From Nemania diffusa (taxonomy: Eukaryota; Ascomycota; Sordariomycetes; Xylariales; Xylariaceae), in assembly GCA_038501195.1 (NCBI GenBank), contig JBBPUQ010000001.1:2232001-2296000 (forward strand): a DNA stretch of 64,000 bases. The letters are read 5' to 3'. Shown here piece after piece: positions 50,757 to 62,537 of the stretch. The first letter of the stretch is position 1; each line of letters begins with the position of its first letter. The notes beneath the pieces are model-generated. The model did not search any database and was not told where the DNA came from. It saw nothing but the letters and a program-made list of their open reading frames with translations. Both the position numbers and the translations under genes were made by a program.

Positions 50757-51883
50757 ATGCCACCCTTTAGATTCTCAAATCTTCGTTTAAGCTCTTCTCA
50801 ACTGATTATTTTGCGCTTTGCCTTCTTTATATCTCTCTCATATTCCCTCGCCAATAACAGCTCCTGGAAGTCAACTACTATCCAGTTGAGCAAACAGCCC
50901 GTAGGTACTATGAACCCCCCTCCAACCCCACATAACCGGATGCCCGTGTATTTCCTTGGAATCGGCGGGCCAAACTTCATGGAAAATACGGAACACCCTG
51001 CCTATCTGAAACTGGCTGAGACCGGGGCAGAAATCACCACCAAGGTCAAACCTAAGGCAGTGGTTGTTTTTTCAGCTCACTGGCAAGACGGCCCGAGTAG
51101 AGTGAGCGTCAACTCTGTGGAAGACACAGATCTGATCTACGACTTCTATGGCTTCCCCTCGCACTACTACCAATATAAGTATCCAAATAAAGGAAGCCCG
51201 GAGGTAGCCGAGAAAGTTGTTCAGAAGCTATCCGGAGCCGGCATCCAGGTTGAGAAAGTCAAAAGAGGCCTAGATCATGGCGCATGGGTAGGATTCCTGG
51301 CTGGTAAGTCAAAGGCGTCAGTTTTGGTTAATTTCATTAGTCTTTCCGTGCCTGACACAGTGTAATATAAATAGCCTTCGACCCCAAGAACAACCCCCTG
51401 AACGTCCCTATCGTCCAAGTCTCGCTTTTCAATAACGAGGATGAAGATCTCCATTACCGCATGGGCCAAGCACTGGAAGGTCTTCGAGATGAAGGGATCC
51501 TCATCATCGGTGCTGGCATGACTGCTCACAATCTCCGTGATTACAGAGCATCGAGGGGCGCCGGGAAGCCTATGCCGTAAGTGCATACCTCGGCGTGCTT
51601 GATTTACCTAATCATCTGGCCTCCTGTTGATGCGTATTTTAGTTACGCCTCTAGCTTTGATGAAGCCCTGAAGGAAGCTTCTTCTACCAGGCCCGAAGAC
51701 CGCCGGGCGGCGATGTCAGCTTTAATGAGACGTGGTGATGCGAGACAGGCACATCCCACGCTGGAGCATATCCTCCCTATGTACGTGGTCGCGGGCGCTG
51801 CCGGCTCAGATGTAGGAGAGCGCTTGTGGGCTATGCCTGAGGGAAGCTTGAACTGGGCACAGTATCGCTTTGGCAGAATTTGA
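50757..51883 (+). CDS. LigB/DODA-type extradiol ring-cleavage dioxygenase, three exons
   Basis: Resembles the class III extradiol dioxygenase (LigB, 4,5-DOPA dioxygenase-like) family, which opens catechol-type rings with a His-bound metal. Visible motifs are PVYFLGIGGPNFMENTEHPA, VVVFSAHWQ (family metal-ligand His), LDHGAWVGF and GAGMTAHNLRDY. Exons are 50757-51303, 51375-51576 and 51643-51883; introns are 51304-51374 (GTAAGT...TAG) and 51577-51642 (GTAAGT...TAG). The total is 329 aa from this start. An internal ATG at 50910 (MNPPPTPHNRMP) gives 278 aa, closer to family length. The extra 51 residues contain a hydrophobic run (LIILRFAFFISLSYSLA) that could be a signal anchor or could be untranslated leader. 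The first family His (usually xxHGxP) reads Ile here. Substrate unknown. Confidence 0.83.
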
Positions 51884-52447
51884 GGGAAACATGATTTGAC
51901 AAGCGGTAAACTTTACAAAGCAGTGAAACTATATTGGCGAGTTATGTGCTGACCATTATTCAATCCTTTCATGCTTTAGCCACAGTACATAGGTATTAAT
52001 CAGTATAGATGTATTAGTCTAGGCGGTCGCAAGATCGAATGCTGCTAATACAATTGTAAGGCGGACCTATGCGCTAAACTTTCTCTGAAGAGAATAAATT
52101 AGTAAGACCTCTTCCTCGTGGCTCTCTGCGTGTTTGATGTGACTTGAAGGGGGTGGTTAGTCTGCCCCGCGACGTGCGCAGTGGAGGCAACCAATTGCAT
52201 TATAATGGCTATTTATAGTGCTATTCTCCAGGCTCTCTAGCACTGCCACGCATAAATTACGATCCTTCTATATGAGTCTAGACTATTTAGGTAGTGTACA
52301 AGAACAACAACAACCAGATGATAAATTATTTGCTGCACATTCATTTTTACTACTTCGTTAGTATAGCTCGCTGCTTCTCTAGTTTCTGACTTATATTTCT
52401 TGTTAATAACCTACCTGGACACTTCCTAGAGCTCGCTCACCAATCCA
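51884..52447. other. Intergenic, upstream of the HET gene
   Basis: 564 bp without coding signal. A short CAA run (AACAACAACAACC, about 52302-52315) lies in the presumed 5' leader of the HET gene. Confidence 0.5.
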
Positions 52448-54615
52448 ATGAAGCGATTGCTAGACATATTCCAACAGATAGGACACAATGACTGCGAATA
52501 CTGCCGCTCGCTATACACAGGAAGCCTTCAACTTCCTGCTTCTGAAATTTTCCGTGGCGTGCTATGCTGTCCAGCCTGTCAGTTACTTTATCAGTCGATC
52601 AATCCTTCCGATCTTGCAGATCCAAGACTAGTATTAGCATACGTTTGTTTGCATGCCGACTCGCAAGTTTCCCAGATTTTCGATCCAAAATCAGAAGAAA
52701 TGTGCCGCAAATTATGTGCTGAGGAAGGTAAATTTGCTATTCGCCTATACTTGAATTTGACAAAGCCATATCGCTTACCATACTACTCTTAGGTTTTAGT
52801 AAAGGAGGTTGGTTCGCGGGTCCTTCATACCCTCCTGGGGCAGAGTATCCGCCAGTAGAGCGTACAGTGGAACTATTTACTCTTGAACGTATGTTAACCA
52901 ATTATATTTTATCGGCCCGTCGCTGAATATGGTCAAATGAGGTTGCCTAACATTACGCAGGGAGTACTTCGCGTTGGCCGAAAGTCAGGATAGCGAGACA
53001 AGTCGCAGCTGCTGCAGATTCGTCAGAGTGCCTCGAAATGATCAAAATATGGATATCAGATTGCAACATAAATCACCGCAATTGCAAGAAAAACCCATCT
53101 GTACCACTACCTGATCGGGTCATGTTTGTTGGTGCTGGAGCCGAACCACATCTGGTAGGATCGAAGGGCATGTTAGGGAAGTATATCGCCCTAAGTCATC
53201 GATGGGGCGGCCAGGTATCACTACAGTTGAAGGGTGACAATTTCGACGAATTTAAGCAAGCCATCTGCTTCTCAGGATTCCCAAAAACATTCCAGGATGC
53301 CATAAAAATATGCCGTGCCCTGGCGGTTGACTATATCTGGATTGACTCCCTCTGCATAGTACAAGACAGCAAGGAGGACTGGGATATCGCGGGTTCTATG
53401 ATGGATCAAATCTATGCCAACAGCTGGCTTACAATAGCAGCGGATGCTGCCGAGAATGGCGAGACCGGCTTTATACATCCTCCCGCACGGGAAGACCTTA
53501 GGGAGAGAAGCCGGAAGCTCGTATACCATAGCCCAGGAGGGAAGCCTGGCGCGATATTTGCTAGACCATGGCGAGAATTTGGTAGCCTCGGTGGATTTGG
53601 CCGGCACTACACAGCCACGGGCCAAGATGGGATGGAGCCTTCGCAAAGACTAACAAACCAAGGCAGCTTTCTGTTGCGGCGCGGCTGGGTGTTGCAAGAA
53701 ACCCTCCTGCCCCACCGCATCATACATTTTCTCCCAGATGAGGTCACATGGAGGTGTTCCGCGATCTCCCGGTGTGAATGCCAGCTAGGGCCGCACGAAA
53801 GCGTGGTCCACGAGCCCCTAGACCTCGAACAACCCCGTGAGATCGACCCGGAGGATCTGAAAGAGTACTGGAAGGAGGTCATCGAGCAATACACGCAGCG
53901 CCAGCTCACTTTCCGCTCAGATCGCCTCGCCGCGCTGGCAGGTATAGCTAGCCGTGCCCACGCTGCCAGCCCAGGCGCGCAGTACTATGCCGGGCTGTGG
54001 TCGGATATGTTGCCATCGACGCTGCTCTGGACCGTAGAACGGAGGGTCGAGTACGGGAAGTTTTGGGATTTCGATAGTCGCCGAATCGAGCCCCGTATAG
54101 CCCCTACATGGTCCTGGGCCAGCGTCACCGGCCACGTCAATTTTCTGTTTTGGAAGCGGAACTATGGGCGTGGGGAGTGGGCCAAGAGTGCGCCTGACAT
54201 GTCAGTCATTGCTGTGAACTGCTTACCGGCAGGTCAGAATAGGCACGGAGCGGTCAAAGACGCGAAGTTAACGGTACACGGATATCTATGCAGTGTTCGC
54301 ATCCGGTTGGTGGGAGGCTCTAGGTGGCATTTTCCGTTCGAAATGGAGGCGCATAAGGCAGACGGAACGGCAAGCAGAGCACGTGGCTACTTGTATCCTG
54401 ATACAACCGAGATGCAGGAAGACTTGGAAGTATGTCGGGAATCCGGAATGGAAGTAATGGCTGTTAGCGTTTATGAGAGGAGAATGTTCCTCTTCCTGAA
54501 GCAGGTCGAAAAAAACTCCCTTGTATTTGAGAGGATAGGGGTTGGTCATTGTCATATATACAATGAAGTTATACTTCCGGAGTGGGGGCGCAGGGAGCGA
54601 TTCACGATTATTTGA
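52448..54615 (+). CDS. Heterokaryon-incompatibility (HET) domain protein, 676 aa, three exons
   Basis: HET domains trigger cell-death reactions after non-self recognition between fused hyphae; family members are numerous in Pezizomycotina. The core is clear: YIALSHRWGG, then GFPKTFQDAIKICRALAVDY, IWIDSLCIVQDSKEDW, MDQIYANSWLTIAADAAEN and RGWVLQETLLPHRIIHF. The N-terminus is Cys-rich (CEYCRSL, CCPAC). Exons are 52448-52727, 52793-52888 and 52961-54615; introns are 52728-52792 (GTAAAT...TAG) and 52889-52960 (GTATGT...CAG). The splices EEG-FSKGGWFAGPS and FTLER-STSRWPKVRIA give one 677-codon frame. They also bring the linker AADSSECLEMIKIWISDCN next to the core, as expected in this architecture. 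No NACHT, WD40 or other sensor domain follows. The allelic or recognition role cannot be judged from one sequence. Confidence 0.92.
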
Positions 54616-55384
54616 GACTAACGTAGGCAGATGTGTGAGCAAATATTCAAGACTCTAAATTAATGGGAGGGGTTAAAAGAACGGTCGTCGAGCTAGAATT
54701 AGGGGTTTCGTATGGAAGCTAATATGTCTAGATTGGGGCGTCTTAGATCGGTGGGATCGAAATTACAGGCTTCTATACAAAAGATGGTTTCCATTAAGCC
54801 TAGCATGGCGTTGATAGACCGCTTATATTTATGTATATACCACCGAGAGACTTCGGAGCCAAGGGCTCGAAGAGGAAGAAATAACTTAACATGAAACGGC
54901 GTGAGACACCAATCTGGAGATCTCGAATCCTTGTATGCTAATTGTTTGCATAATATGTATGCCTTCCTGAACCAATATTAAACTTTTGCCGCTCTTTATT
55001 ATTCTTTCGCGTTTGACTAGAATAAAATCTTGTGTTGTATAGTCCTTGATAACATATTTAAAACATCTAGGAACTGGTTGTGTGCGTACCGTTTGCAGAG
55101 ATGGAGCAAAATAGACAAGGGTATATATAATTCTAACTCCTTCCATCATGGCTTTCTATGTTACATTTATACTTTCTAGCAATCTTAGAAATAGCTATGA
55201 TTACTATTTGGCGGTGATACAATTCTAGATTTAATAAACTAATATGTGTTTTAACAGTAAATATTGGAACTGACTACCCCAGCGCGTAGTCTGATAACTC
55301 TAGATGTGTGAAAGGATTTCATTATCTCTATAGAACCTGAAGGAAATGAAAGCAAAGAGGATACTTCGTGAGATTTGGAGCATC
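54616..55384. other. Convergent 3' intergenic region
   Basis: 769 bp between the 3' ends of the HET and tannase genes, AT-leaning, no supportable gene. Confidence 0.55.
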
Positions 55385-57133
55385 TTAGTAGACGGGCACC
55401 TTGAATGCGTCGAACGTGTAGGTCCAGCTATCGATTGAGGCTTTGTCATCGACACACTGGAAGGTGGAGTTCACCTGCCAGAGGGGTCGCTTGGGCCACT
55501 GGCAGAGCTGCTGAACCTCGCCGGTGTAGTTACCGGAAGAAACTGTAGCGTTGAGGCGGGATGGCTGTACGCCCTTCTCAACCCAGTCGATAATGGTCTG
55601 CATGTTGTCTTGGGGATAGGGGCCCGGCTGGAGGGTGTTGGCGCCACAGTGAGCGGCACCTGGAATGAGGTAGAACTGGTACCATTCCGCAAGGGCTGCC
55701 TCGGCTTTCGCGTCGCTCAGCGTAGGATACATAATACTTCGGACGGACTGCCAGTAGTGGACGGAGGAAGCGGCGGGGACGGAATTGTCTGATTCGCCGT
55801 GATAGTGAAGTAGCTTACCACCAGACAACTGAAAGTTGGTGAGATCAGGGAGAGTGGTCTGCAGGCTGTCCAGGTAGCGAACCAGTCCGTCGTTCATCCA
55901 CCCTACCAAGGTGTCGTAGGTAACATTGTTCAAGTCAGAGAGGTTATCCAGATCTAGCAGCTGTATGTATTTGGTGACCCACTCGCCGCCAGTGGAAGGA
56001 ATGTTAAGTTCCCACGAGTCGGTTACGTTGTTGTAGGTCGGATCGGCATCCCCGAGATCTGAGCCGATTTGCCAAGACAGGTATGCGCGCTCACCTTTGG
56101 AGTTGTGCAATCCATCATAGACGGCCTGGGCGACGGCAACATCCTTGGCGGTGACGGTGCCGTTCTGCTCGGGAGTTACCGTGGCCTGGCTGCCCCCTGC
56201 TTGGCGCTTGCTGAAGCCGAAACCAAGGGAACTACCGGATTCGGCAGCACAGTAGTAAGATTGGCCAACGATGGAGCTCATGTTGAAGTGAAGCTTGCAT
56301 AGATCTGTTCGGGCGATAACACCGTCGGTTCGACCGTCGAGAGGGTCACAAGCAGCGATAGTAGCGTTGACAATCTTGTCCAAGGCACACGTAGGCGGGT
56401 AGTAGTCCATCGTGTGCTCAATAGTAGCCGGATAGACGTGGTTGACTTGCTGTTGTGCCATTCGAAAAGCTGGAGCACCGGTGATGACTCCATCGTATAG
56501 CTCACCCCAGCGTTGGACCTGGCTCATACCCTCTCGACCGCCGTCAGAGCACCCTTCGTAGTAGGTATAGATCTTGGTTGCGTCAGAGACACCATAAAAG
56601 CTCCGAGCAAGTGGCTTGGCAATGGTAGTCATCTCTCCCAACGCCTTATATCCGAACATGTGTGTCGCATCCCAGTTGATTGATCCATTGCCGTACAAGA
56701 CAACCTCGTCATAAGAGTTGCTGAAGGCATCGTAACCAGCGTCAGTAGCACCCGAGGCAGCACCATATTCGATACCTCCGGTAGCATCACTGGAAAGTGA
56801 GTAACCTCCACCGCCTGCAACGTAGAATCGATTCTTAAACGCCGACGGCTCGGGAAAGGCATACTTGATAACTACGGTGTCGCCTCTGCCTGTGTGGGTG
56901 TACGACAGGGTAACGTTGCAGTAAGTGAGAGCAGTTGATGTTCCACCAGTAAGTCCACCACCGCTAGTGACATTATAGAGGGGACTAGCAGTAACCGACG
57001 ACGGGATCAGGTCGATACCAAGCAGAGTCCCGTTAGCTGGCAGGGCAGCCTGCACGTTCTTAACAGTACAGACATCAGCGAGGGTTGCAGCATTGGCGGT
57101 TGCCGCCATGGCACCGGCGTAAAATGGACGCAT
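55385..57133 (-). CDS. Secreted tannase/feruloyl esterase family protein, 582 aa
   Basis: A serine esterase of the tannase family, which hydrolyses ester bonds in gallotannins or feruloylated plant polymers outside the cell. The CS-D-HC motif is complete: Cys195-Ser196 (EGCSDGGREG, nucleophile), Asp449 (HGESDNSVP) and His495-Cys496 (GAAHC). A calcium-site-like loop CDPLDGRTDGVIARTDLC lies at about 262-279. The N-terminus MRPFYAGAMAATANAATLA looks like a short signal peptide, and there are many N-glycosylation sequons (NGT, NVT, NCT-like). A Lys-Arg at 309-310 (GFSKR-QAGG) sits in the loop where Aspergillus tannase is cut by a Kex2-type protease. The single exon and start at 57133 are chosen for the signal peptide; an upstream in-frame ATG at 57322 would add 63 unrelated residues. 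Gallate versus ferulate preference cannot be told. Confidence 0.92.
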   Translation of the reverse strand: MRPFYAGAMAATANAATLADVCTVKNVQAALPANGTLLGIDLIPSSVTASPLYNVTSGGGLTGGTSTALTYCNVTLSYTHTGRGDTVVIKYAFPEPSAFKNRFYVAGGGGYSLSSDATGGIEYGAASGATDAGYDAFSNSYDEVVLYGNGSINWDATHMFGYKALGEMTTIAKPLARSFYGVSDATKIYTYYEGCSDGGREGMSQVQRWGELYDGVITGAPAFRMAQQQVNHVYPATIEHTMDYYPPTCALDKIVNATIAACDPLDGRTDGVIARTDLCKLHFNMSSIVGQSYYCAAESGSSLGFGFSKRQAGGSQATVTPEQNGTVTAKDVAVAQAVYDGLHNSKGERAYLSWQIGSDLGDADPTYNNVTDSWELNIPSTGGEWVTKYIQLLDLDNLSDLNNVTYDTLVGWMNDGLVRYLDSLQTTLPDLTNFQLSGGKLLHYHGESDNSVPAASSVHYWQSVRSIMYPTLSDAKAEAALAEWYQFYLIPGAAHCGANTLQPGPYPQDNMQTIIDWVEKGVQPSRLNATVSSGNYTGEVQQLCQWPKRPLWQVNSTFQCVDDKASIDSWTYTFDAFKVPVY

Positions 57134-58681
57134 AGTAACGAAGGTGTAGCTTGACGAGAGAGCGAGAGACAAGAGTGGGAAGGGGCCAAGGATGGTGATC
57201 CACAACACACATGTTGAACAGATCAAGACATGAGAGATATATACGTATTCTCGGTCCCCAGTGCTCCCAGAACAATGGCCGACATTATGGCATGGTCTGC
57301 TCCGATATTCACGTCGTCTCACTACTTACCTCAAGTGATCTTCCTAGCAAGCATAATACGATGAACAAGGGTTGCGTAAGCTACCAATACGTCGTAACCG
57401 TAACGGCGACCAGTAGAGTATTCACCGATGCTGTCGCTCTTGGACGAGCTTGGGTAAATAAAAACCCTAACCCCCTGCTGCGCCCCGATTATTCAGGGAC
57501 GATATCCCACTATGCAGGCACAGTTTCATCGGGGCTAACGTAGAAGGGCATGGCGCCGGCACTGGGGTGACGACACGCTGACTAGATGGCGGCTGGGCAT
57601 CGAAGAGCCTCTGCACGCGCTAAGCCTCACAGAGATTCGTGGGTCCGCGTGCGCTCCGGTGGCCCAGCACTAGCCCAACTCTGGCGCAGCTCTGGGCGCT
57701 CCGTCGCGCGCTACCTTATTCATGAGCTGCCACCACGCGCGTCAACAGGAAAGAGGAAGGGGAGCTCCGACTCAGGCCGAGGCTCTTCTTTTTTCCTGTA
57801 ATTAACAATACGTCATCAGGGGAGGCCAAAAGACGGTTGGGTTATGCAACGGCATCATTTATAGGCCCATCGATTTACGCCCGACATTCCGTTGGTCGCA
57901 TTGTGTATGGTAGGTAGTCAGATTGTTAGCTACCTACCTAGGTAGCTAAGGTAGTTTTAGCTGAAGGGAAGATTTCGGTTAGGTGGGAGAGTGCAAGTCA
58001 GCCACGACACTAGCCACAGCACCAGCCACAGCAGCACCAGCAGCCACCATACAGTACAGAGTTGAAATTATGCGACCGTGCTTTTAAACGATGAAACTTC
58101 ACCATTTTTTATCTCACGTCCCTAATAATCGAGATTTTGTGGAATGATATCCTGTGATTTATATAGAAATGGATCGAATCGAGTCTATTGTTGAGTCTAA
58201 AGCCTACCTATTACAGTTCTACACCAGAATATAGCCGTCTCGTCCGCAAGTATTTGTCTATCCTAGGAAGAGCGTAGAAAATGCCACTTAGTACCTAGAT
58301 CGATCTTATCAATCAGATCAGTCTCGATCAGTTCAGATTTTAAACTACTAGGTTAGTATGTCTCACGTTTAATTGGAGTCGCACTTGTAGGGAATAGTAA
58401 CCTATACCTCATACCGAACGGGACCAGTAGAATCTATTATTAAGTCGAAGGAAAAAGAATATAGAGAGCGCACATATATATAGTGTTTCCTAAGCTCCCT
58501 GGATCCCAGGGAGCCCCCAGGGCCCACTTATCAGTGACAATCGGAATTTACAAGTTATCCGATCGGGCACTCCTGATCCCTCCTCGTCTGGCCCTCCTAC
58601 TCTGATCCACTTCCCGTGGCATTTTATCCACCACATACCGACCGCGACAATCAGAATTGCAAATAGGGCTAAAATCTGTAT

Positions 58682-58699
58682 AAAAAAAAAAAAAAAAAA
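58682..58699 (+). repeat. Poly-A homopolymer, about 18 nt
   Basis: An uninterrupted A run in intergenic DNA. It might be the tail of an old retroposed copy, but no such element is recognisable upstream. Confidence 0.85.
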
Positions 58700-61600
58700 A
58701 GGAAGTCGTTATAATTGCACTGGTAGTAAGGGAAATAAGGAGTTCTAGAGTGGGGCGGTAAGGAACCGCTGCTCAGGTTTACGGCCACCTTTCTCTCCTA
58801 AACTGCCGAGGTATTAATACTAGGCGATATTGACCATGTCCTTTTCCACTGTAAGCCTATGGGGCCAGAGCTGCTGCAGGGGCTTCGGGGCTGAACACAG
58901 TACACTTGATGATGCTTATTCACTATTTTCAAAATCCTAGCTGCGACTCTCCTGCCTTCTAGGTTTCCAAAATCGCCTCTTCTTCGGTAGGACTCGGAGA
59001 ATTTCACCTATCTTTCAACGGGTGTCTTGTTTTACGGTCTCATATCTGCTCTCTAGGTTATTTGGGTGTGTCGACGCTGCCTCAAACAGGGGCAGAGTGC
59101 CCGAATCGCTATTATAGGTCTCCTCCTTGGGAGCGAAGAAGCCCCACCGTAGTAGGTAGTAAAGCATATCAAGTAGAGATTTCTTCAAGACTAAACTCGA
59201 TATACCCTAGGTAACCCGACGGCCGAGAAAATACTCACAGGCTAGCGATATTGCCACGGCGGCAATGGCTAAGGAAACCACTTCTCCAGTGACTAGTTTA
59301 TTAGGAATTAGTAGATACCTCTGTTGTGGCCCTAGGCTTTCTGTACTATTTACCTATCCATTTCCCAATGCAACTTGGTGTATATTTGCCTTCTAGGTTT
59401 TGTTAGAATCAGTCAATCAGCAGTGTGAGGAGGCTAGTAAGAAAGGACAGCGGCACAAAGGTGATCGTAATAACGGCGAATCTCACTATCGCCGTACTTA
59501 TGGAAGTTGTTGTACGCGTCTCCACTATAGCAACATGTTTGTCAGAGGAGGTCACAGAGTGAATAGAAGTCCTGTAGCAGTTAGCAAGAGGGGTGTAATG
59601 GGGTGTAGTATAGGGCTCAATAGAAAGATTCATTGAGTCCTGAAATTCTAGATACATAAGGGGACCGAAGGTCCTATATATATACCTAAACCCCTAGATA
59701 TAACCACCATATAAGCTCGGGTTACTTTATCACCTGACATAGAACGTGGACAAGTAGTATGATAGCAAATTCGCAATGATCTAAGACGACTAGTTGAGGT
59801 TCAGTGTCTATGATTCATCGTAAAAGCTAAGTGGAATCTTTTAAGGCCATCTTTTATAGCCGTAGATGTTGATCATGCTGTTCTGGGCGAGATGTAGATG
59901 CGGCCCCGGGCAGCCCTTCTCACAAGCAAAACAAGTCGAATAATAGCCCCTTCGTCTGTTTTACCTCCCTTGATCGTAAAACATAGCGCGTCTAGTTGGC
60001 TTAGATTTTTCTTTTAGTTCATTTCATTAAGTTGCTAGATATTATATGCACAGCGTACAGAGCTGTATATGATTAAAAGGCGAAAGTTGAAAGAGGATTG
60101 AGAGCTTAGTAAAAAGAAGCCGTTAGCTACTTAGGTAGGTATGTAGGGTCAAGGTAGGTAGAAACAGGGTGTAACCTATGTAGCTTACTTAGGTACCGAA
60201 GAAAAAAATCAACTAGAAGAAAATCGAACAGAAGAAAAATAAGATTAATTAAAAATAATTAGAAAACATTAAATTCAATATGAAATTATTTCCTTACTTT
60301 CTGATTTTTGTTTATTTTTTAAACAACTACTTGCTTAGATTAGTTTAATTAATTGCTACATTGTTAAAGTAATACTTTGCTTGTTGGGATGTGCTGCACG
60401 GTGTACGTTGTATAGAAGCAAAGTTAAGCGATGGTCTGTCCCATTCTAGCTGCCCATCTTTGATGGCTACCTGTGACGTGTAAGATGTAAAGAAGTTGCG
60501 TTACCTTCTCTCAAACAAGTTCATACACAATATCTGTGTACGGTTGTGTCTCAAAGCTGTAGAACAACTACTAGCGCTGGTATAGATGAAGCTACGGTTA
60601 CCTACCTAGGTAGTACTATATATGTAATAGTATTTATTAAATGGGAACGTGTACGTAACAGTCCACACAAATACACCCGCACCCAGGGTCCTTAGTCAAA
60701 GCCAAGCCCCTGAAACCGGCCTTCACACTGGATCTAATAAAACCGCCTCATATTGGTCTCATAAATAAATTCACAAGTAGAATGGTAGCATCAGAGGGCC
60801 AGCATCGCTAACTGAAATTATCGTGACAGGTCCGATAGGCCTTAGCCACATGCGGCCGAAATATAGCACAGCCTCAATATCAAGCTTAATACGGGACTGA
60901 GTTTGAACGTGCCTAAAATTTTGGGTTGCATTGATTTTCACGGCGCGGTGTTCAGTGAAGAGGCTGGCGGTTAGGACTTGAGGTGTGTCGGGTAAAGTAT
61001 TAGACCTCTGCTCCCAGCCCGCGTAATTAGCTTCGTGTGACAGAGTATTACAAATGAATCATTACTCGCCTATCAGCCAGGGAAAGGCCAAAGTTCAGAT
61101 GCCTCGTGCCCGCTATTTAGTAGCCAGGCAGTATTGAAATGTAGCAGCTAATGTGCTTATTGGAAGCCTTGTATGTATCATGAAGCGCCCATCACCGCCT
61201 CCACTGTTCTTACTTGCATATCTCCCCCAATAAGAGGCGCTTTACCAACCAAAGGAGGCTTACCGCATGTCCACCGTTAAATCTTGGTTCTAGAGCGCCA
61301 ATAGGTGTAGATAAGTCGTACAAATAGGTATAAAAGTGGCCTTGGTCGTTTTTATTACTACATCTAGTAATTTCCTCACGCCGATGTAGATATACCCTAA
61401 CAAGATACCTACACCCATCCCTGTTACAGTCGTAGCTGCAAGCCACATCTATGTACACAGATGCTTAGGTACCCAAATCGACTGCTTTCTGCTTTGGGAA
61501 AGTGTTGTAGTTCATTTCGGTGAACGCCCGGTTGTTATGACGCTGGAAACGTGATAGGTGAATGGAAAGTCTTTGGCTGAAACTAATGCTACCCAAAACC

Positions 61601-62426
61601 CCCCTAAATAGCATTTTTAATGTTGCACGGGTTCTTAAAATGATGCCATGCTATCACACCGCTAGTGTATTAGTATTAGGCTATCATAGGGTATCTAGTT
61701 GCCTTAGCTGTACGAAATAAAAAGGGGAAAAGAGAGAACCCCATGACTAGATACCAAGGCAACCAGGGCTTCATTATTTGTGCTGGGCCCTCTCTTTGTA
61801 GCCACTGATGTGCCTCATTGGCTAACACTTGTTGATTAGCATGTCATATGACTGAGCCACTGAAACTCAGCACGGAGGTGATTGCATAACCTTCTAGACA
61901 AACTATAGCAAGTAACTAGGAGTAGTATTAGATCTGCGGACTAGAAAAAAGATCTATTGCACTAGAAGATCAAAACATCCGGCGTCCTAGGGTTGTAAGA
62001 CGGCCTAAATTTATGAAGTATTGGCTACCCGTATCATGCGTGTTTAGAAATAATACTACACGCCTGAATATACAGCCTTGCGCTCAGCAGGAACGTGAAG
62101 TTTGTTGGCGCGTCTATGCTGTAGCTAGGTTTGCTAGTTCATGGATGGCTGCAGTTACGTTAATGCTTGAGAGGGGAATACTGTAGAGACTAACCGAACT
62201 TAGCGAATAATAGGCCATAATAACGAGACATCAGTAGGTCCGACAATAAAGAACCTGGCTTGTTTTGGATTACAGCAAAAGGTATTCTAACACAGCCTTA
62301 ATGGTGTCACTCGAGAGAGCTCGTATTACGGGGTGCAATAAATAAATAATTATGTCACTTGATGTTTCTTAGAGAGCGAAAAGGGAGGTCTGTGAAGGAA
62401 TCCCTTCAGCCTGGATTATAACTTCT

Positions 62427-62436
62427 ACTATTTATA
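62427..62436 (+). promoter_or_regulatory. TATA-like element upstream of the kinase gene
   Basis: CTATTTATAC lies about 100 bp upstream of the ATG at 62538 and is followed by a CT-rich leader (TTTTCTCTCCAGTCTTC). Assigned by resemblance and distance only. Confidence 0.3.
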
Positions 62437-62537
62437 CTAAGACCGACACTGAATTCAGTCTTGCATACTTTCCCTCAGTATACTTCATTTTCTCTCCAGT
62501 CTTCTATTTACTAGTCTTATTTATCGTGGTAAACGTC

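Larger units (their letters stand above)
57134..62537. other. Gene-free intergenic stretch, 5.4 kb
   Basis: No ORF with motif support. It contains a poly-A run (58682-58699), a CAC/CAG-rich simple repeat (about 58002-58048), CCTAGG-family words near 57931-57948, 60130-60195 and 60600, and an AT-rich patch at about 60205-60360. A 10-bp inverted repeat (GGTATCTAGT at 61690-61699; complement at 61746-61755) is the only hairpin-like element noticed. Confidence 0.55.

Noticed and set aside
61690..61755. 10-bp inverted repeat as a MITE or terminator
   Set aside because: Only ten paired bases, a 46-nt spacer, no target duplication and no neighbouring gene end.
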